The position numbers were made by a program, and so were the translations under genes. 64,000 nt of DNA, taken from NCBI RefSeq assembly GCF_000428945.1, contig NZ_AUAX01000016.1:186001-250000 (forward strand), written 5' to 3'. This document shows positions 24,665 through 32,828 of this stretch, piece after piece; within the stretch, counting starts at the first letter, position 1; the number at the start of each line of letters is the position of its first letter. Below the pieces are notes generated by a model. It did not search any database. It worked only from the letters and a program-made list of their open reading frames with translations, and was not told the origin of the DNA. Source of the DNA: Hamadaea tsunoensis DSM 44101 (GTDB lineage Bacteria; Actinomycetota; Actinomycetes; Mycobacteriales; Micromonosporaceae).

Positions 24665-25069
24665 GTGATGACGAATGAAGACCCGCCCGGGCCACCGCCC
24701 GACTCCTCGGGCAGCGACGCTTTCGCGGCCGACCTCCTGCGCGGCCACACCGACACGATCGTGCTCGGCGTACTGCGGGACGGGGACAGCTACGGATTCG
24801 AGATCTACAAGACGATCCGGGACGCGACGGGCGGCGACCACGCGATCAAGGAGGCCACCCTCTACGCGACCTACCGCCGCCTGGTCAAGGACGGCCTGAT
24901 CGAGGCGTACTGGGGCGACGAGACGCAGGGCGGCCGCCGCAAGTACTACCGCATCACCGACGCCGGCCGGGCCGTGTTCAGCGGCAACGTCGCGGCGTGG
25001 ATCACCACCCGCAGCATCCTCGACACCCTCCTGCACACGAAAGACTTCACCGAAGGACGGCAGCGATGA
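24665..25069 (+). CDS. PadR-family transcriptional regulator
   Basis: 134 residues. After a 20-residue acidic N-terminus comes the PadR winged helix: TDTIVLGVLRDGDSYGFEIY, then IKEATLYATYRRLVKDGLIE and GGRRKYYRITDAGRAVF. The C-terminal dimerisation helix is short. ATG 24668 is an alternative start. The stop overlaps the next start (ATGA), coupling it to a membrane protein, the usual PadR arrangement in which the regulator controls its own operon. Confidence 0.92.
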   Translation: MMTNEDPPGPPPDSSGSDAFAADLLRGHTDTIVLGVLRDGDSYGFEIYKTIRDATGGDHAIKEATLYATYRRLVKDGLIEAYWGDETQGGRRKYYRITDAGRAVFSGNVAAWITTRSILDTLLHTKDFTEGRQR

Positions 25070-25995
25070 CCGACGACCAGCTCCGTACGCCCGCCGGGGA
25101 CCTGCACCGCCTGCTCGACGAGGCCTTCGCCGGGGTCGCCATGACCCCGGACGCGCAGGACCTGAAGGAGGAGATGCGGGCGAACCTGCTCGCCCGGGTC
25201 GCCGAGCTCGTGGCCGCCGGCCGGTCCCCGCACGAGGCCGCCCGCCACGCGATCGCCGAGGTCGGCGACGTGCGCGCGCTGCTCGACGGCACTCCGGATC
25301 CGGGTTCCCCGGCGGGTTCCGCCGCGGCCGCCGAGACCTGGACGAACGCGGCCGAGCGCCACCGCGTACGCCCGAAGCCGGCTTTCGTCGTGCGGGTGGT
25401 CGTCGCCGCACTGGCGACCGTGATCGGGCTGGGCCTCGCGGCCCTCGGCGCGACCGACGTCCTGGCCTTGCCTGCGGGGGTGCTGGTCCTGCTCACCGGG
25501 ATCGGCGCGACCGGCATCGCGTGGCTGGTCGGCGACCCGCTGGCGCAGGAGACGACGACCAGCTACCCGATGCCCGCCCGGCGGGCCGGCGGCTACTTCT
25601 TCGCGACGCTGCTCGGCGCTTTCGGACTCGGCCTCGGCGGCCTGATCGCGCTCGGCGAACTTCCCTTGTGGACGGTGACCTTCGCGGCGCTGGGCGTGGT
25701 CGCGGCCATCGTGCTGTTCGCGTTCCTCGGCGCCACCCAGACCAACCGCCACAAGGCCTGGGTACGCGCGATCCAGAGGGAGCACTCCGGCGTGGCGACC
25801 CGGTTCGACACCGATCCCGCCGCGGCCGCCCGGTTCGGCATCTACACCCTGGTGATCTGGCTGGTCGCGTTCGCGGTCTTCGTCGTCCTCAGCCTGACGG
25901 TCGGCTGGGCCTGGTCGTGGCTGGCCCTGCTCGGCGGCTTCGCGGCGATGATGCTCCTGCTCGCGCGGATGCTGTTCGGCCGGACCGACGCGTAA
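25066..25995 (+). CDS. Membrane protein with DUF1700/permease-prefix domain, PadR partner
   Basis: 309 residues. The N-terminal helical domain (MTPDAQDLKEEMRANLLARV, then SPHEAARHAIAEVGDVRALL) is the 'permease prefix'/DUF1700-type module commonly encoded next to PadR. Six membrane helices follow in pairs from about residue 105. It probably senses or counters membrane stress under PadR control, by analogy with other PadR pairs. A 14-nt tandem array starts on the base after its stop codon. Confidence 0.82.
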   Translation: MTDDQLRTPAGDLHRLLDEAFAGVAMTPDAQDLKEEMRANLLARVAELVAAGRSPHEAARHAIAEVGDVRALLDGTPDPGSPAGSAAAAETWTNAAERHRVRPKPAFVVRVVVAALATVIGLGLAALGATDVLALPAGVLVLLTGIGATGIAWLVGDPLAQETTTSYPMPARRAGGYFFATLLGAFGLGLGGLIALGELPLWTVTFAALGVVAAIVLFAFLGATQTNRHKAWVRAIQREHSGVATRFDTDPAAAARFGIYTLVIWLVAFAVFVVLSLTVGWAWSWLALLGGFAAMMLLLARMLFGRTDA

Positions 25996-26043
25996 GGACC
26001 CAGACGTCAGGACCCACGCGTCAGGACCCTGGCGTCAGGACCC
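25996..26043. repeat. 14-nt tandem array right after a stop codon
   Basis: GGACCCAGACGTCA, GGACCCACGCGTCA, GGACCCTGGCGTCA and a partial GGACCC follow directly after TAA 25993-25995. The unit is not a multiple of three and the array is outside the gene. Confidence 0.9.
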
Positions 26044-26084
26044 CGCGTGGCGAGCTCCACCGACTCCGAGCGGAACGCAGCCGG

Positions 26085-26405
26085 TCACAGCGCCGGCTGC
26101 GTTCCCGTCAGCACTTCCCAGACACCGCACACCTTGAGGATCCGGGTGATCACGTCCGAGGTCTCCTCGGTCACCAGAGGCAGGCCGGCGGACGCGGCCA
26201 GGTCCTGGGCGACCAGCAGCGCCTCGATCCCGCTCGAATCGCAGAACCGTACGCCGTGCAGGTCGACCACGATGCGTTCCAGCGTCCGGTCGGCGAGCGA
26301 TTCCTCGACCGCCGAGGCGAGGTCGCCGGCGGTCGACAGGTCGAGTTCGCCGTCGAGCAGCAGCCGCGCCACCGCGCCGCCCTCCTGCGGGGTGATCGTG
26401 AGCAT
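26085..26405 (-). CDS. STAS-domain anti-sigma factor antagonist
   Basis: 106 residues, one complete STAS domain with the phosphorylatable serine in RFCDSSGIEALL. Unphosphorylated protein would bind the kinase encoded just upstream and so free a sigma factor. The gene overlaps the kinase stop by one base. No sigma factor gene is adjacent; the SigE-type gene at 48182 is of the ECF-like class, and the usual partner would be a SigB/SigF-type factor elsewhere. Confidence 0.9.
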   Translation of the reverse strand: MLTITPQEGGAVARLLLDGELDLSTAGDLASAVEESLADRTLERIVVDLHGVRFCDSSGIEALLVAQDLAASAGLPLVTEETSDVITRILKVCGVWEVLTGTQPAL

Positions 26406-26824
26406 CAGGTCATCCTCCGGCCCTGCTGCGCCGGCATCGCCGCGAGGCGAACCCAGACCCGTTTGCCGCCTTCGTGGTTCTCCACTCCCCAGTCCTGCGC
26501 GAACTCCTCGATGATGGCGATCCCCCGGCCGCCGTCGTCCCGGGGGCCGCCGCCGGCCGCCCGGCGGCGGGGCACCACCGAGGATCCGTCGGCCGCGCTG
26601 ACGACGATCGCCTCGTCGTGCGCCTCCAGCCGCAGCTCGATCAGCCCGCCGCCGTGGCGTACGGCGTTGGTGACCAGTTCGCTGACCACCAGTTCGGCGT
26701 CGTCGAGCCAGCGCGGGTCCTGAAAGCCCCAGCCGGCCAGCAGCATGCGGGCGGCCCGACGGGCGTAGCGGGGCGCGTCGGGCCGGTTGACCGGCAGGTC
26801 GAGGCGAGCGGACAGCTGGCTCAT
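26405..26824 (-). CDS. RsbW-like anti-sigma factor kinase (HATPase_c)
   Basis: 139 residues from ATG 26824 (MSQLSARLDLPVNRPD). The N box is ELVVSELVTNAVRHG and the G1 box is DDGGRGIAIIEEF. There is no His-containing dimerisation domain, as expected for the RsbW/SpoIIAB group or the many actinomycete regulatory ATPases. A Pro/Arg/Gly-rich loop (PRRRAAGGGPRDDGG) precedes the G1 box. With the STAS protein it forms a partner-switching pair. Confidence 0.9.
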   Translation of the reverse strand: MSQLSARLDLPVNRPDAPRYARRAARMLLAGWGFQDPRWLDDAELVVSELVTNAVRHGGGLIELRLEAHDEAIVVSAADGSSVVPRRRAAGGGPRDDGGRGIAIIEEFAQDWGVENHEGGKRVWVRLAAMPAQQGRRMT

Positions 26825-26902
26825 GATCCCTCCCTCTCGCACGGTGACAGCCCCCGTGCTACCCGGCCGAGCGAGGTCGCAAACACTCCGTGGTCATCCA
26901 CA

Positions 26903-26966
26903 GTGCACTCAGGCCGCGGTGCACTCTGGCCGCAGTGCATTCAGGCTGCGGTGCATTCAGGCCGCG
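26903..26966. repeat. Four 16-nt tandem repeats across the TetR stop codon
   Basis: GTGCACTCAGGCCGCG, GTGCACTCTGGCCGCA, GTGCATTCAGGCTGCG, GTGCATTCAGGCCGCG. The last copy contains the TetR stop (26957-26959), so the final codons (STAA) come from the repeat. The rest is spacer. Confidence 0.92.
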
Positions 26967-27538
26967 GTGCTCGCTCCGGACGGCGGGCGCAGGCCGTCGA
27001 GCAGAACCGTCACGAACGCCGCGCCGAGGTCCCCCGGGCCTTTGCGGGCCCGCGCCACGGCGTGCGCGGCCTCCCCGACGAGCACCACCGCGGTCTCCAG
27101 GGCGATGTCGGTGCGGATGCGCCCGGCCGCCCGGCCGGCCGCGAGCAGGTCGCGCAGGACCCCGCCGAGCTCGGCCTCCAGCGCCGCCGTCGCCGGGAGG
27201 GACAGGCCCGCGATCTGCTCGCTGATCGCGTAATGCTCGCGCTGGAAGGCGCTCAGCTCCACCAGGAAAGTACGCAGCGCGGCCTCGTCCGGGGTCGCGG
27301 CCAGTTCCCGGCCCCGCGCGACGATCGGCGTGAGCAGTTCCGCCACGGCCGCGTCCAGCAGGGCGTCCTTGCCGCCGAACGCGCGGACGACCGTGCCCGC
27401 GCCGAGCCCCGCCCGCTGGGCGATCTTCTCGACCGTCAGCTGCGCCTCCGGCTGGGCCAGCAGCTGCTTCGCCGCGTCGAGGGCCAGGCCTCGGTTGCGT
27501 ACCGCGTCCGCACGGCGGGCACCGGGCTCACTTGACAT
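26957..27538 (-). CDS. TetR-family regulator of the flavin monooxygenase
   Basis: 193 residues from ATG 27538. The helix-turn-helix is QLTVEKIAQRAGLGAGTVVR, and the ligand domain contains the AFGGKDALLDAAVAELL helix typical of this family. It is divergent from the FAD-dependent gene, and two identical-type 16-bp operators lie between them. The likely role is repression of both genes, relieved by the substrate of the monooxygenase. The 3' end lies within a 16-nt tandem repeat array. Confidence 0.92.
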   Translation of the reverse strand: MSSEPGARRADAVRNRGLALDAAKQLLAQPEAQLTVEKIAQRAGLGAGTVVRAFGGKDALLDAAVAELLTPIVARGRELAATPDEAALRTFLVELSAFQREHYAISEQIAGLSLPATAALEAELGGVLRDLLAAGRAAGRIRTDIALETAVVLVGEAAHAVARARKGPGDLGAAFVTVLLDGLRPPSGASTAA

Positions 27539-27539
27539 C

Positions 27540-27581
27540 TGGAACGCCCCTTCCACATAATGATTTGGAACGTGAATTCCA
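27540..27581. promoter_or_regulatory. Twin TetR operators, TGGAAC-N4-5-TTCCA type
   Basis: TGGAACGCCCCTTCCA (27540-27555) and TGGAACGTGAATTCCA (27566-27581), both dyads with TGGAA/TTCCA arms, start 26 bp apart. They lie between the divergent TetR and monooxygenase starts, with the first directly against the TetR start codon. Confidence 0.82.
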
Positions 27582-27621
27582 CTTATTCCCAGCCTGGATC
27601 GTAGCCCCTGGAAGGTGCGAG

Positions 27622-28800
27622 ATGAAGCAGCACGTCCTCATCGCCGGCGCGAGCATCGCCGGCCTCACCGCCGCCCACTGGCTCGCCCGCGCCGGTTTCG
27701 CCGTCACCGTCGCCGAGCGCACGGACGGCCCGCGCCCCGGCGGCAACGGCGTCGACCTGCGCGCGCGGGCCGCCGAGGTCATCGAGCTCATGGGCCTCAC
27801 CGATCGCGTACGCGCGGCCGCCACCGACGTGATCGGCATGAAGTTCGTCGACGCGGCCGGCCGTGCCCGGGCCCGGATCGACACCCGCGTCCCGGGTGCG
27901 GTCGAGATCATGCGCGGCGACCTGGTCGGCCTGCTCGCCTCGACCGTCGAGAACAGCAGCGACGTCGAGTTCCGCTTCGGCTCCCCGGTACGCGCCCTCG
28001 ACCAGGACGGCACCGGGGTGAGCGTCACCTTCGACCGGGGCGCCACCGAGCGCTTCGACCTGGTGATCGGCGCCGACGGCCTGCACTCGACCGTCCGCCG
28101 GCTCGCGTTCGGGCCCGAGGACCGGTTCCTGCATTTCCACGGCCACTACTTCGCCTTCGCCGACGCCGATCCCGCCCTCGGGGAGGACCGCTGGGTGACC
28201 ATGTTCAACCGCCCGGGCCGCATGGCCGGGGTGTACCGCTCGGGCAACCACCCGCAGGCCAAGGCGTACTTCATCTTCCGGTCGGCGCCGCTCGTCTACG
28301 ACTACCGCGACGTGGACCAGCACCGGCGGATCGTCCGCGACGCCTTCGCCGACGACCGCGGCTGGCACGTACCGGCCCTGCTGGACGCGGCCACCGCCGA
28401 TCCCGGCTTCTACTTCGACTCCCTGAGCCAGGTACGCCTGCCCGCCTGGTCGACCGGCCGGATCGGGCTCGTCGGCGATGCCGCGTACTGCGCCTCGCCG
28501 GCCTCGGGCGCCGGTGCCGAACTGGCCGTCGTCGGCAGCTACCGGCTGGCGGCCGAACTCGCGCGGGCGGACGGCGACCACGCCGCTGCCTTCGCCCGGT
28601 ACCAGGCCGCCCACACCCCGCTCGTCCGGCGCCGGCACCGGATCGGCCCGAACGTCCGCATGATGGTGCCGAAGACGCGGGCCGGCAGCCGGGTCCGCGA
28701 CACCCTGGCCCGGCTGCCGTTCCTCACGGCCCTCGGCGCGCTCGAAGGCGCGGGCGAGCCGCTTTCGCCCGGAATCGAGGTTCCCGCCGGCCGGTCGTGA
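27622..28800 (+). CDS. FAD-dependent monooxygenase (TetX/PHBH type)
   Basis: 392 residues. The FAD-binding GASIAGLTAAHWLARAGF is at residues 8-25, the middle DG motif is DLVIGADGLHSTVRR, and the third motif is IGLVGDAAYCASPASGAGAE. This is the aromatic hydroxylase/TetX fold, acting on aromatic or polycyclic substrates with NAD(P)H. The ATG has GGAAGGTGCGAG upstream. It is divergent from, and probably repressed by, the adjacent TetR protein. A role in antibiotic or xenobiotic inactivation is plausible. Confidence 0.88.
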   Translation: MKQHVLIAGASIAGLTAAHWLARAGFAVTVAERTDGPRPGGNGVDLRARAAEVIELMGLTDRVRAAATDVIGMKFVDAAGRARARIDTRVPGAVEIMRGDLVGLLASTVENSSDVEFRFGSPVRALDQDGTGVSVTFDRGATERFDLVIGADGLHSTVRRLAFGPEDRFLHFHGHYFAFADADPALGEDRWVTMFNRPGRMAGVYRSGNHPQAKAYFIFRSAPLVYDYRDVDQHRRIVRDAFADDRGWHVPALLDAATADPGFYFDSLSQVRLPAWSTGRIGLVGDAAYCASPASGAGAELAVVGSYRLAAELARADGDHAAAFARYQAAHTPLVRRRHRIGPNVRMMVPKTRAGSRVRDTLARLPFLTALGALEGAGEPLSPGIEVPAGRS

Positions 28801-28841
28801 TCTGATGGGATCACCCGCGCCATCCGGGAAGGGGGCGGCCG

Positions 28842-29468
28842 ATGAGCGGCTGGATCAGGAACATCACGGTGCTCGGGCCGGGCGTACGCGGATCGCGGAT
28901 CGCCGGGTACGCCGCCGGACGCGGATTCCCCGTGATCGCGTACGGCCTGGCGGCGGAGGCCGTCCCGGCCGGCGTACGCCTGAGCACCGATCTCGCCGCG
29001 GCCACCCGCGAGGCCCATCTGATCATCGAAGCCGTGCCCGAGACGGTCTCCGCCCACCGCGACGCGTACGCGAGCCTGGCGGCGGTCGCTCCGGAGGGGG
29101 CGATCTTCGCCACGACCTCGACGCTGCCGCCGAGCGACCTGGTGGCCTTCACCGCGCGGCCGGACCGGTTCCTCGCGCTGCGCCTCCCCGACCCAGCCCG
29201 CCAAGCCGACCTAGCGCGCCAAGACGACCAAGCGCGCCAAGACGGTCAAGCAGGCCAGGGCGGCCAGGGCGACATCGGGGAGGGCGCCGCCGAGATCATG
29301 GGAACGACGGCGACCTCGCCGACCGTCCTGCGCGCGGTCGCGCGGTTCGCCGCCGACCTCGGACTGGTGCCGGTCGAGCGGCGCGACGGTACAACCGACG
29401 GCACCACCGACGCCACAACCGACGACGGGGCACGCTCGGCGTCGATCGACTCGCTCAGGCCGCGCTGA
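28842..29468 (+). CDS. 3-hydroxyacyl-CoA dehydrogenase NAD-binding domain, truncated and repeat-expanded
   Basis: 208 residues. The first 110 residues are a 3HCDH-type Rossmann domain (VLGPGVRGSRIAGYAAGRGF, HLIIEAVPETV, GAIFATTSTLPPSDL). The expected helical C-terminal domain is absent. Instead there is an 18-nt repeat insert (QARQD/QAGQGG residues, 29199-29270), a short stretch resembling the domain's last helices (VLRAVARFAADLGLVPV), and a Thr/Asp 12-nt repeat. It may be a decaying gene or a stand-alone NAD-binding protein. Its 3' end overlaps the convergent aminotransferase by 14 bp. Confidence 0.65.
   Translation: MSGWIRNITVLGPGVRGSRIAGYAAGRGFPVIAYGLAAEAVPAGVRLSTDLAAATREAHLIIEAVPETVSAHRDAYASLAAVAPEGAIFATTSTLPPSDLVAFTARPDRFLALRLPDPARQADLARQDDQARQDGQAGQGGQGDIGEGAAEIMGTTATSPTVLRAVARFAADLGLVPVERRDGTTDGTTDATTDDGARSASIDSLRPR
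29199..29270 (+). repeat. Four 18-nt tandem repeats, in frame
   Basis: CGCCAAGCCGACCTAGCG, CGCCAAGACGACCAAGCG, CGCCAAGACGGTCAAGCA, GGCCAGGGCGGCCAGGGC, inside the 3HCDH-like gene. A second, 12-nt array (ACAACCGACGGC type) follows near 29390-29430. Confidence 0.88.
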
Positions 29469-30684
29469 GCTCGCGTACCGCCTCGACGACACTCTCCACT
29501 TCGGACTCGGTGTTGTAGTAGTGCGGGGACAGCCGCAGGCACCAGTCCACGTCCTTGTCGCCGAAGTCGAGCACCGCGAACTCCCGGTAGCTCAGCGCGG
29601 AGTTGATCCGCCGGGCGTCCAGGGCCGCCTTGAACTCGGCCGCCGCCCAGCCGTCGATGGCGAACGTGACCAGCGCCGCCCGATCCGCGCCCCGGTCCAG
29701 GACGCGTACGCCGGGGACGTCCGCCAGCCCCGTCCGCAGGGCACCGGCGAGCTCCGCGGCTCGCCGGCCGGCCGCGGCGACACCGACGCCCGTGGCGTAC
29801 CGGACCGCCTCGGCGCAGCCGAGCAGCGTGGCGTACGGGAACTCCCACTCCTCGAAGCGGGCGGCCGAGGCGACCGGCTCGTACGCCTCCGGTCCGGTCC
29901 AGCGCGCCCCGTGCATGTCGATGGACAGCGGTTCGTAGCCCTCGCGCAGCACCCGGTCGGACACGTAGAGGAACCCCGAGCCGCGCGGGCCCCGCAGGAA
30001 CTTGCGGCAGGTGGCCGTCAGCAGGTCGCAGCCGATCTCGGCGACGTCGAGGTCACGCTGCCCGGCCGACTGGCACGCGTCCACCAGGTACAGCAGGTCC
30101 AGTTCCCGGCAGTGCCGGCCGATGTCGGCGACCGGCTGCACGAGGCCCGAATTCGTCGGCACATGGGTCGCCGCCACCAGCCGCGGCCGGCGCGTACGCA
30201 TCAGCGACGCCATCGCGTCCACGTCGACGCCCGCGCCGTCCGGCCGGTCCGGGGCGTGCACGATCTCGACGCCGAACCGCTTGCGCAGGGCCAGGAACGC
30301 GATCTGGTTGGAGACGAAGTCGTTGCGAGTGGTCAGGACGACATCCCCGGCCTCGAACGGGATCGCCGACAACGCCCGCGCGTACGCGTGGGTCGCGCTG
30401 CCCGCGAACGCGATGTTCTCCGGTCCACAGTGGATGAGCTCGGCGACCGCCTGGTAGAAGCCGCGTACGGCGCCGGACCGGGCCGCGGACGCTTCGTAGC
30501 CGCCGATCGCGGCCTCCAGCCGCAGGTGCTCGACCATCGCGTCGAGCACCGGGCGGGCCAGCAACCCGCAGCCCGCGTTGTTGAAGTGGATCACCGACTC
30601 CGCGCCGGGCGTGTCGGCCCGCAGGGCGGCGACGTCCAGAAGCGGTTCCCTCAGCAACTCAGTAGCGCTATTCTGTTCACTCAT
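29455..30684 (-). CDS. Class V aminotransferase-fold PLP enzyme
   Basis: 409 residues. The fold-type I pattern is clear: FNNAGCGLLARPVLDAM near the start, FAGSATHAYARAL for the phosphate end, LVDACQSAGQRDLDVAEIGC with the conserved Asp, and the Schiff-base Lys in LLTATCRKFLRGPRGSGFLY. It resembles cysteine desulfurases and isopenicillin-N epimerases; substrate unknown. The start ATG overlaps the ATG of the divergent MocR gene within the tetramer CATG, so both promoters must lie inside each other's coding region. Confidence 0.9.
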   Translation of the reverse strand: MSEQNSATELLREPLLDVAALRADTPGAESVIHFNNAGCGLLARPVLDAMVEHLRLEAAIGGYEASAARSGAVRGFYQAVAELIHCGPENIAFAGSATHAYARALSAIPFEAGDVVLTTRNDFVSNQIAFLALRKRFGVEIVHAPDRPDGAGVDVDAMASLMRTRRPRLVAATHVPTNSGLVQPVADIGRHCRELDLLYLVDACQSAGQRDLDVAEIGCDLLTATCRKFLRGPRGSGFLYVSDRVLREGYEPLSIDMHGARWTGPEAYEPVASAARFEEWEFPYATLLGCAEAVRYATGVGVAAAGRRAAELAGALRTGLADVPGVRVLDRGADRAALVTFAIDGWAAAEFKAALDARRINSALSYREFAVLDFGDKDVDWCLRLSPHYYNTESEVESVVEAVRELSAA

Positions 30685-30700
30685 GTCCGAGAGTAGCAGT
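30664..30700. promoter_or_regulatory. Face-to-face leaderless promoters with overlapping start codons
   Basis: The two ATGs share CATG at 30682-30685. On the plus strand TATTCT (30669-30674) is 8 nt before ATG 30683. On the minus strand TACTCT (complement of 30690-30695) is 5 nt before ATG 30684. Each -10 box is inside the opposite coding sequence, so binding by either regulator or polymerase should be mutually exclusive. Confidence 0.55.
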
Positions 30701-32053
30701 ATCGAGGCGCTCGCAGCCAGACTGCGTACCGAGATCGGCGGCCTGGCCCCGGGCGAACGCCTGCCCACCAGCCGCGACCTCGTCACCCGGTACGCGGTCG
30801 GCCCCGTCACCGTCAGCCGCGCCATCGCCCGGCTGGCGGCCGAGGGGCGCGTCGTGACCCGGCCCGGCAGCGGTACCTTCGTCGCGGCCCGCCGCCCGGC
30901 CGGGACCGAGGCGGACACCTCCTGGCAGACGGTCGCGCTGGCCGGGCGCGCGTTCGACGCCCGGGCCGCCCACGATCTGCTCAGCTCGCCACCGGCCGGC
31001 GCGATCACGCTGTCCGGCGGCTACCTGCACGCCTCCCTGCGGCCGATCCGCGCCCTCGAAGCCGCGCTCGCCCGGGCCGCCCGCCGCCCGGACGCCTGGG
31101 ACCGCGCGCCCGCCGCCGGGATCACTCCACTGCGGACGGTCTTCGCCCGCTGGGCCGGGCCCGGGTTCGGCCCCGACGACGTCCTCGTCACCGCCGGCGG
31201 GCAGAACGCGCTGTCGATGGTGTTCCGGTCGACGATCGCGCCCGGCAGCCCCGTCCTCGTCGAGACCCCCACCTACCGCGGCGCGCTGGCCGCCGCGCGG
31301 GCCGCCGGGCTGCGGCCCGTCGCCGTGCCGATGGACGCCGACGGCGTGCGGCCCGACCTGCTCGCGGAGGCCTTCGCGATGACGGGCGCCCGGCTGTTCT
31401 ACTGCCAGCCGACCTTCCACAACCCCACCGGCACCGTGCTGTCCGCCGAGCGCCGCCACCAGATCCTCGCCGTCGCCCGCGCGGCCGGCGCCTTCATCGT
31501 CGAGGACGACTACGCCCGCCACCTCGGCCACGGCGCCGCGCTCCCCCGCCCGCTCGCCGCCGACGACGCCGACGGCACGGTCGTGCACCTCACGTCGCTC
31601 ACCAAGCCCGCCGCGCCCAGCCTGCGGGTCGGCGCCGTCGTCGCCCGCGGCCCGGTCCTCGACCGGCTGCGCGCGCTGCGCCTCGTGGACGACTTCTTCC
31701 TCGCCCGCCCGCTGCAGGAGGCCGCCGTCGACCTGCTCTGCTCGCCCGCCTGGGAGCGGCATCTGCGTACCCTGGCCGTCGCGCTGCGCGAACGGTGCGC
31801 GGCGCTCGCCGCGGCGATGCACGAACACTGTCCGCAGTGGACTCTCACCCGGTTCCCTTCGGGCGGCCTGCACCTCTGGTTCACCACCCCCGCCGAGTAC
31901 GCCGAGAGCACCCACGCCGCGCTCTCGCGTGGAGTCGCGGTGAGCCCGGGACGCGGCTACTTCCCCGACGAGCCACCCGGGGCGTACGCGCGCCTGAACT
32001 TCGCGGCCGCCGACGTGGCCGAATTCGGTACGGCGGCCCGCCGGCTCGCGTAA
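30683..32053 (+). CDS. MocR-type GntR regulator fused to an aminotransferase domain
   Basis: 456 residues. N-terminal GntR winged helix (LPTSRDLVTRYAVGPVTVSR, then GRVVTRPGSGTFV) and a fold-type I aminotransferase domain from about residue 110. The domain includes FYCQPTFHNPTGTVLS, VEDDYARHLG and the PLP lysine in LTSLTKPAAPSLRVG. MocR proteins sense PLP or amino acids and regulate vitamin B6 or amine metabolism. It is divergent from a PLP enzyme gene with overlapping starts, and most likely controls it. Confidence 0.92.
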   Translation: MSESSSIEALAARLRTEIGGLAPGERLPTSRDLVTRYAVGPVTVSRAIARLAAEGRVVTRPGSGTFVAARRPAGTEADTSWQTVALAGRAFDARAAHDLLSSPPAGAITLSGGYLHASLRPIRALEAALARAARRPDAWDRAPAAGITPLRTVFARWAGPGFGPDDVLVTAGGQNALSMVFRSTIAPGSPVLVETPTYRGALAAARAAGLRPVAVPMDADGVRPDLLAEAFAMTGARLFYCQPTFHNPTGTVLSAERRHQILAVARAAGAFIVEDDYARHLGHGAALPRPLAADDADGTVVHLTSLTKPAAPSLRVGAVVARGPVLDRLRALRLVDDFFLARPLQEAAVDLLCSPAWERHLRTLAVALRERCAALAAAMHEHCPQWTLTRFPSGGLHLWFTTPAEYAESTHAALSRGVAVSPGRGYFPDEPPGAYARLNFAAADVAEFGTAARRLA

Positions 32054-32059
32054 GCGCGC

Positions 32060-32731
32060 TCAGGCGGCGGCCACGCCACCGAGACGTGACAGCAGCAGGC
32101 CGACAGCCTCGCCGATCTCGCCGGGCCCCTCGACGGTCACACCCGCCCCGCCCAGCCGCTCCAGCGGCGCGACGTCGATGTCGTAGCGGTCGCCGACACT
32201 CCAGGTGCCCGGCGCGCCGACGCCGAGCCGGTCCAGCACGATCCCGAACGCGGCCGGGGACGGCTTCGGCTGCGCTCCCGTGTCCTCGGCACCGACGACG
32301 GCCGTGAACACGCCGTCCGGGAAGCCGATCTTCGCCAGGATGCGCCCGGCGAGCGTACGCGTGTTGTTGGTCAGCAGCGCGACCGGAAGGTGTCCGCTCA
32401 GCCGCCGGACGGCCGCGACGAGCTCCTCGTCGCGGGACAGACCCGCGGCGATGTCGAGGTGCCGCGACCGGTACGCGCTCCAGCGGGCCGGATCGACGCC
32501 CTCGGCGATCATGAAGCCGGTGGTGGACGTCGCGTCCCAGTTCCCGGCCATCCGCCGGCGCAGCTCGGCGACGCGGTCGCGGGCGGCGGCCGGGGTGAGC
32601 CCGTGCAGCTCCACCAGCCCCCGCGCGATCACGTCGAGCGTCGGATCGACGTAGCGCTCGCGCGGATACAGCGTCCCGTCCAGGTCGAACACGACCGCCC
32701 GCGGCGGCGAACCGTTGTCGTGGACGCGCAT
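32060..32731 (-). CDS. HAD-superfamily hydrolase
   Basis: 223 residues. Motif I VVFDLDGTLYPRER carries the nucleophile Asp, motif II is LLTNNTRTL, the lysine is in QPKPSPAAF, and motif IV is SVGDRYDIDVAPL. The cap is helical between motifs I and II (subclass I). It should be a phosphatase for a sugar phosphate or nucleotide. Stop codons of this gene and the MocR gene are 6 bp apart, convergent. Confidence 0.9.
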   Translation of the reverse strand: MRVHDNGSPPRAVVFDLDGTLYPRERYVDPTLDVIARGLVELHGLTPAAARDRVAELRRRMAGNWDATSTTGFMIAEGVDPARWSAYRSRHLDIAAGLSRDEELVAAVRRLSGHLPVALLTNNTRTLAGRILAKIGFPDGVFTAVVGAEDTGAQPKPSPAAFGIVLDRLGVGAPGTWSVGDRYDIDVAPLERLGGAGVTVEGPGEIGEAVGLLLSRLGGVAAA

Positions 32732-32828
32732 GCGACTCCGCCTTCACCTACGGGTATCCGGGCCGGGCCCAGTCTGTCACAGCCTCCTGGCCCGATTCCC
32801 CTACCGTCCGTAGTGGACTGTCGTCGGG

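Noticed and set aside
25996-26966. CRISPR array
   Set aside because: The copies are directly adjacent with no spacers, units are 14-16 nt, and no cas gene is present.
26957-32731. Secondary-metabolite biosynthetic cluster around the flavin monooxygenase and PLP enzymes
   Set aside because: No core synthase, and the genes lie in separate convergent or divergent units with their own regulators.
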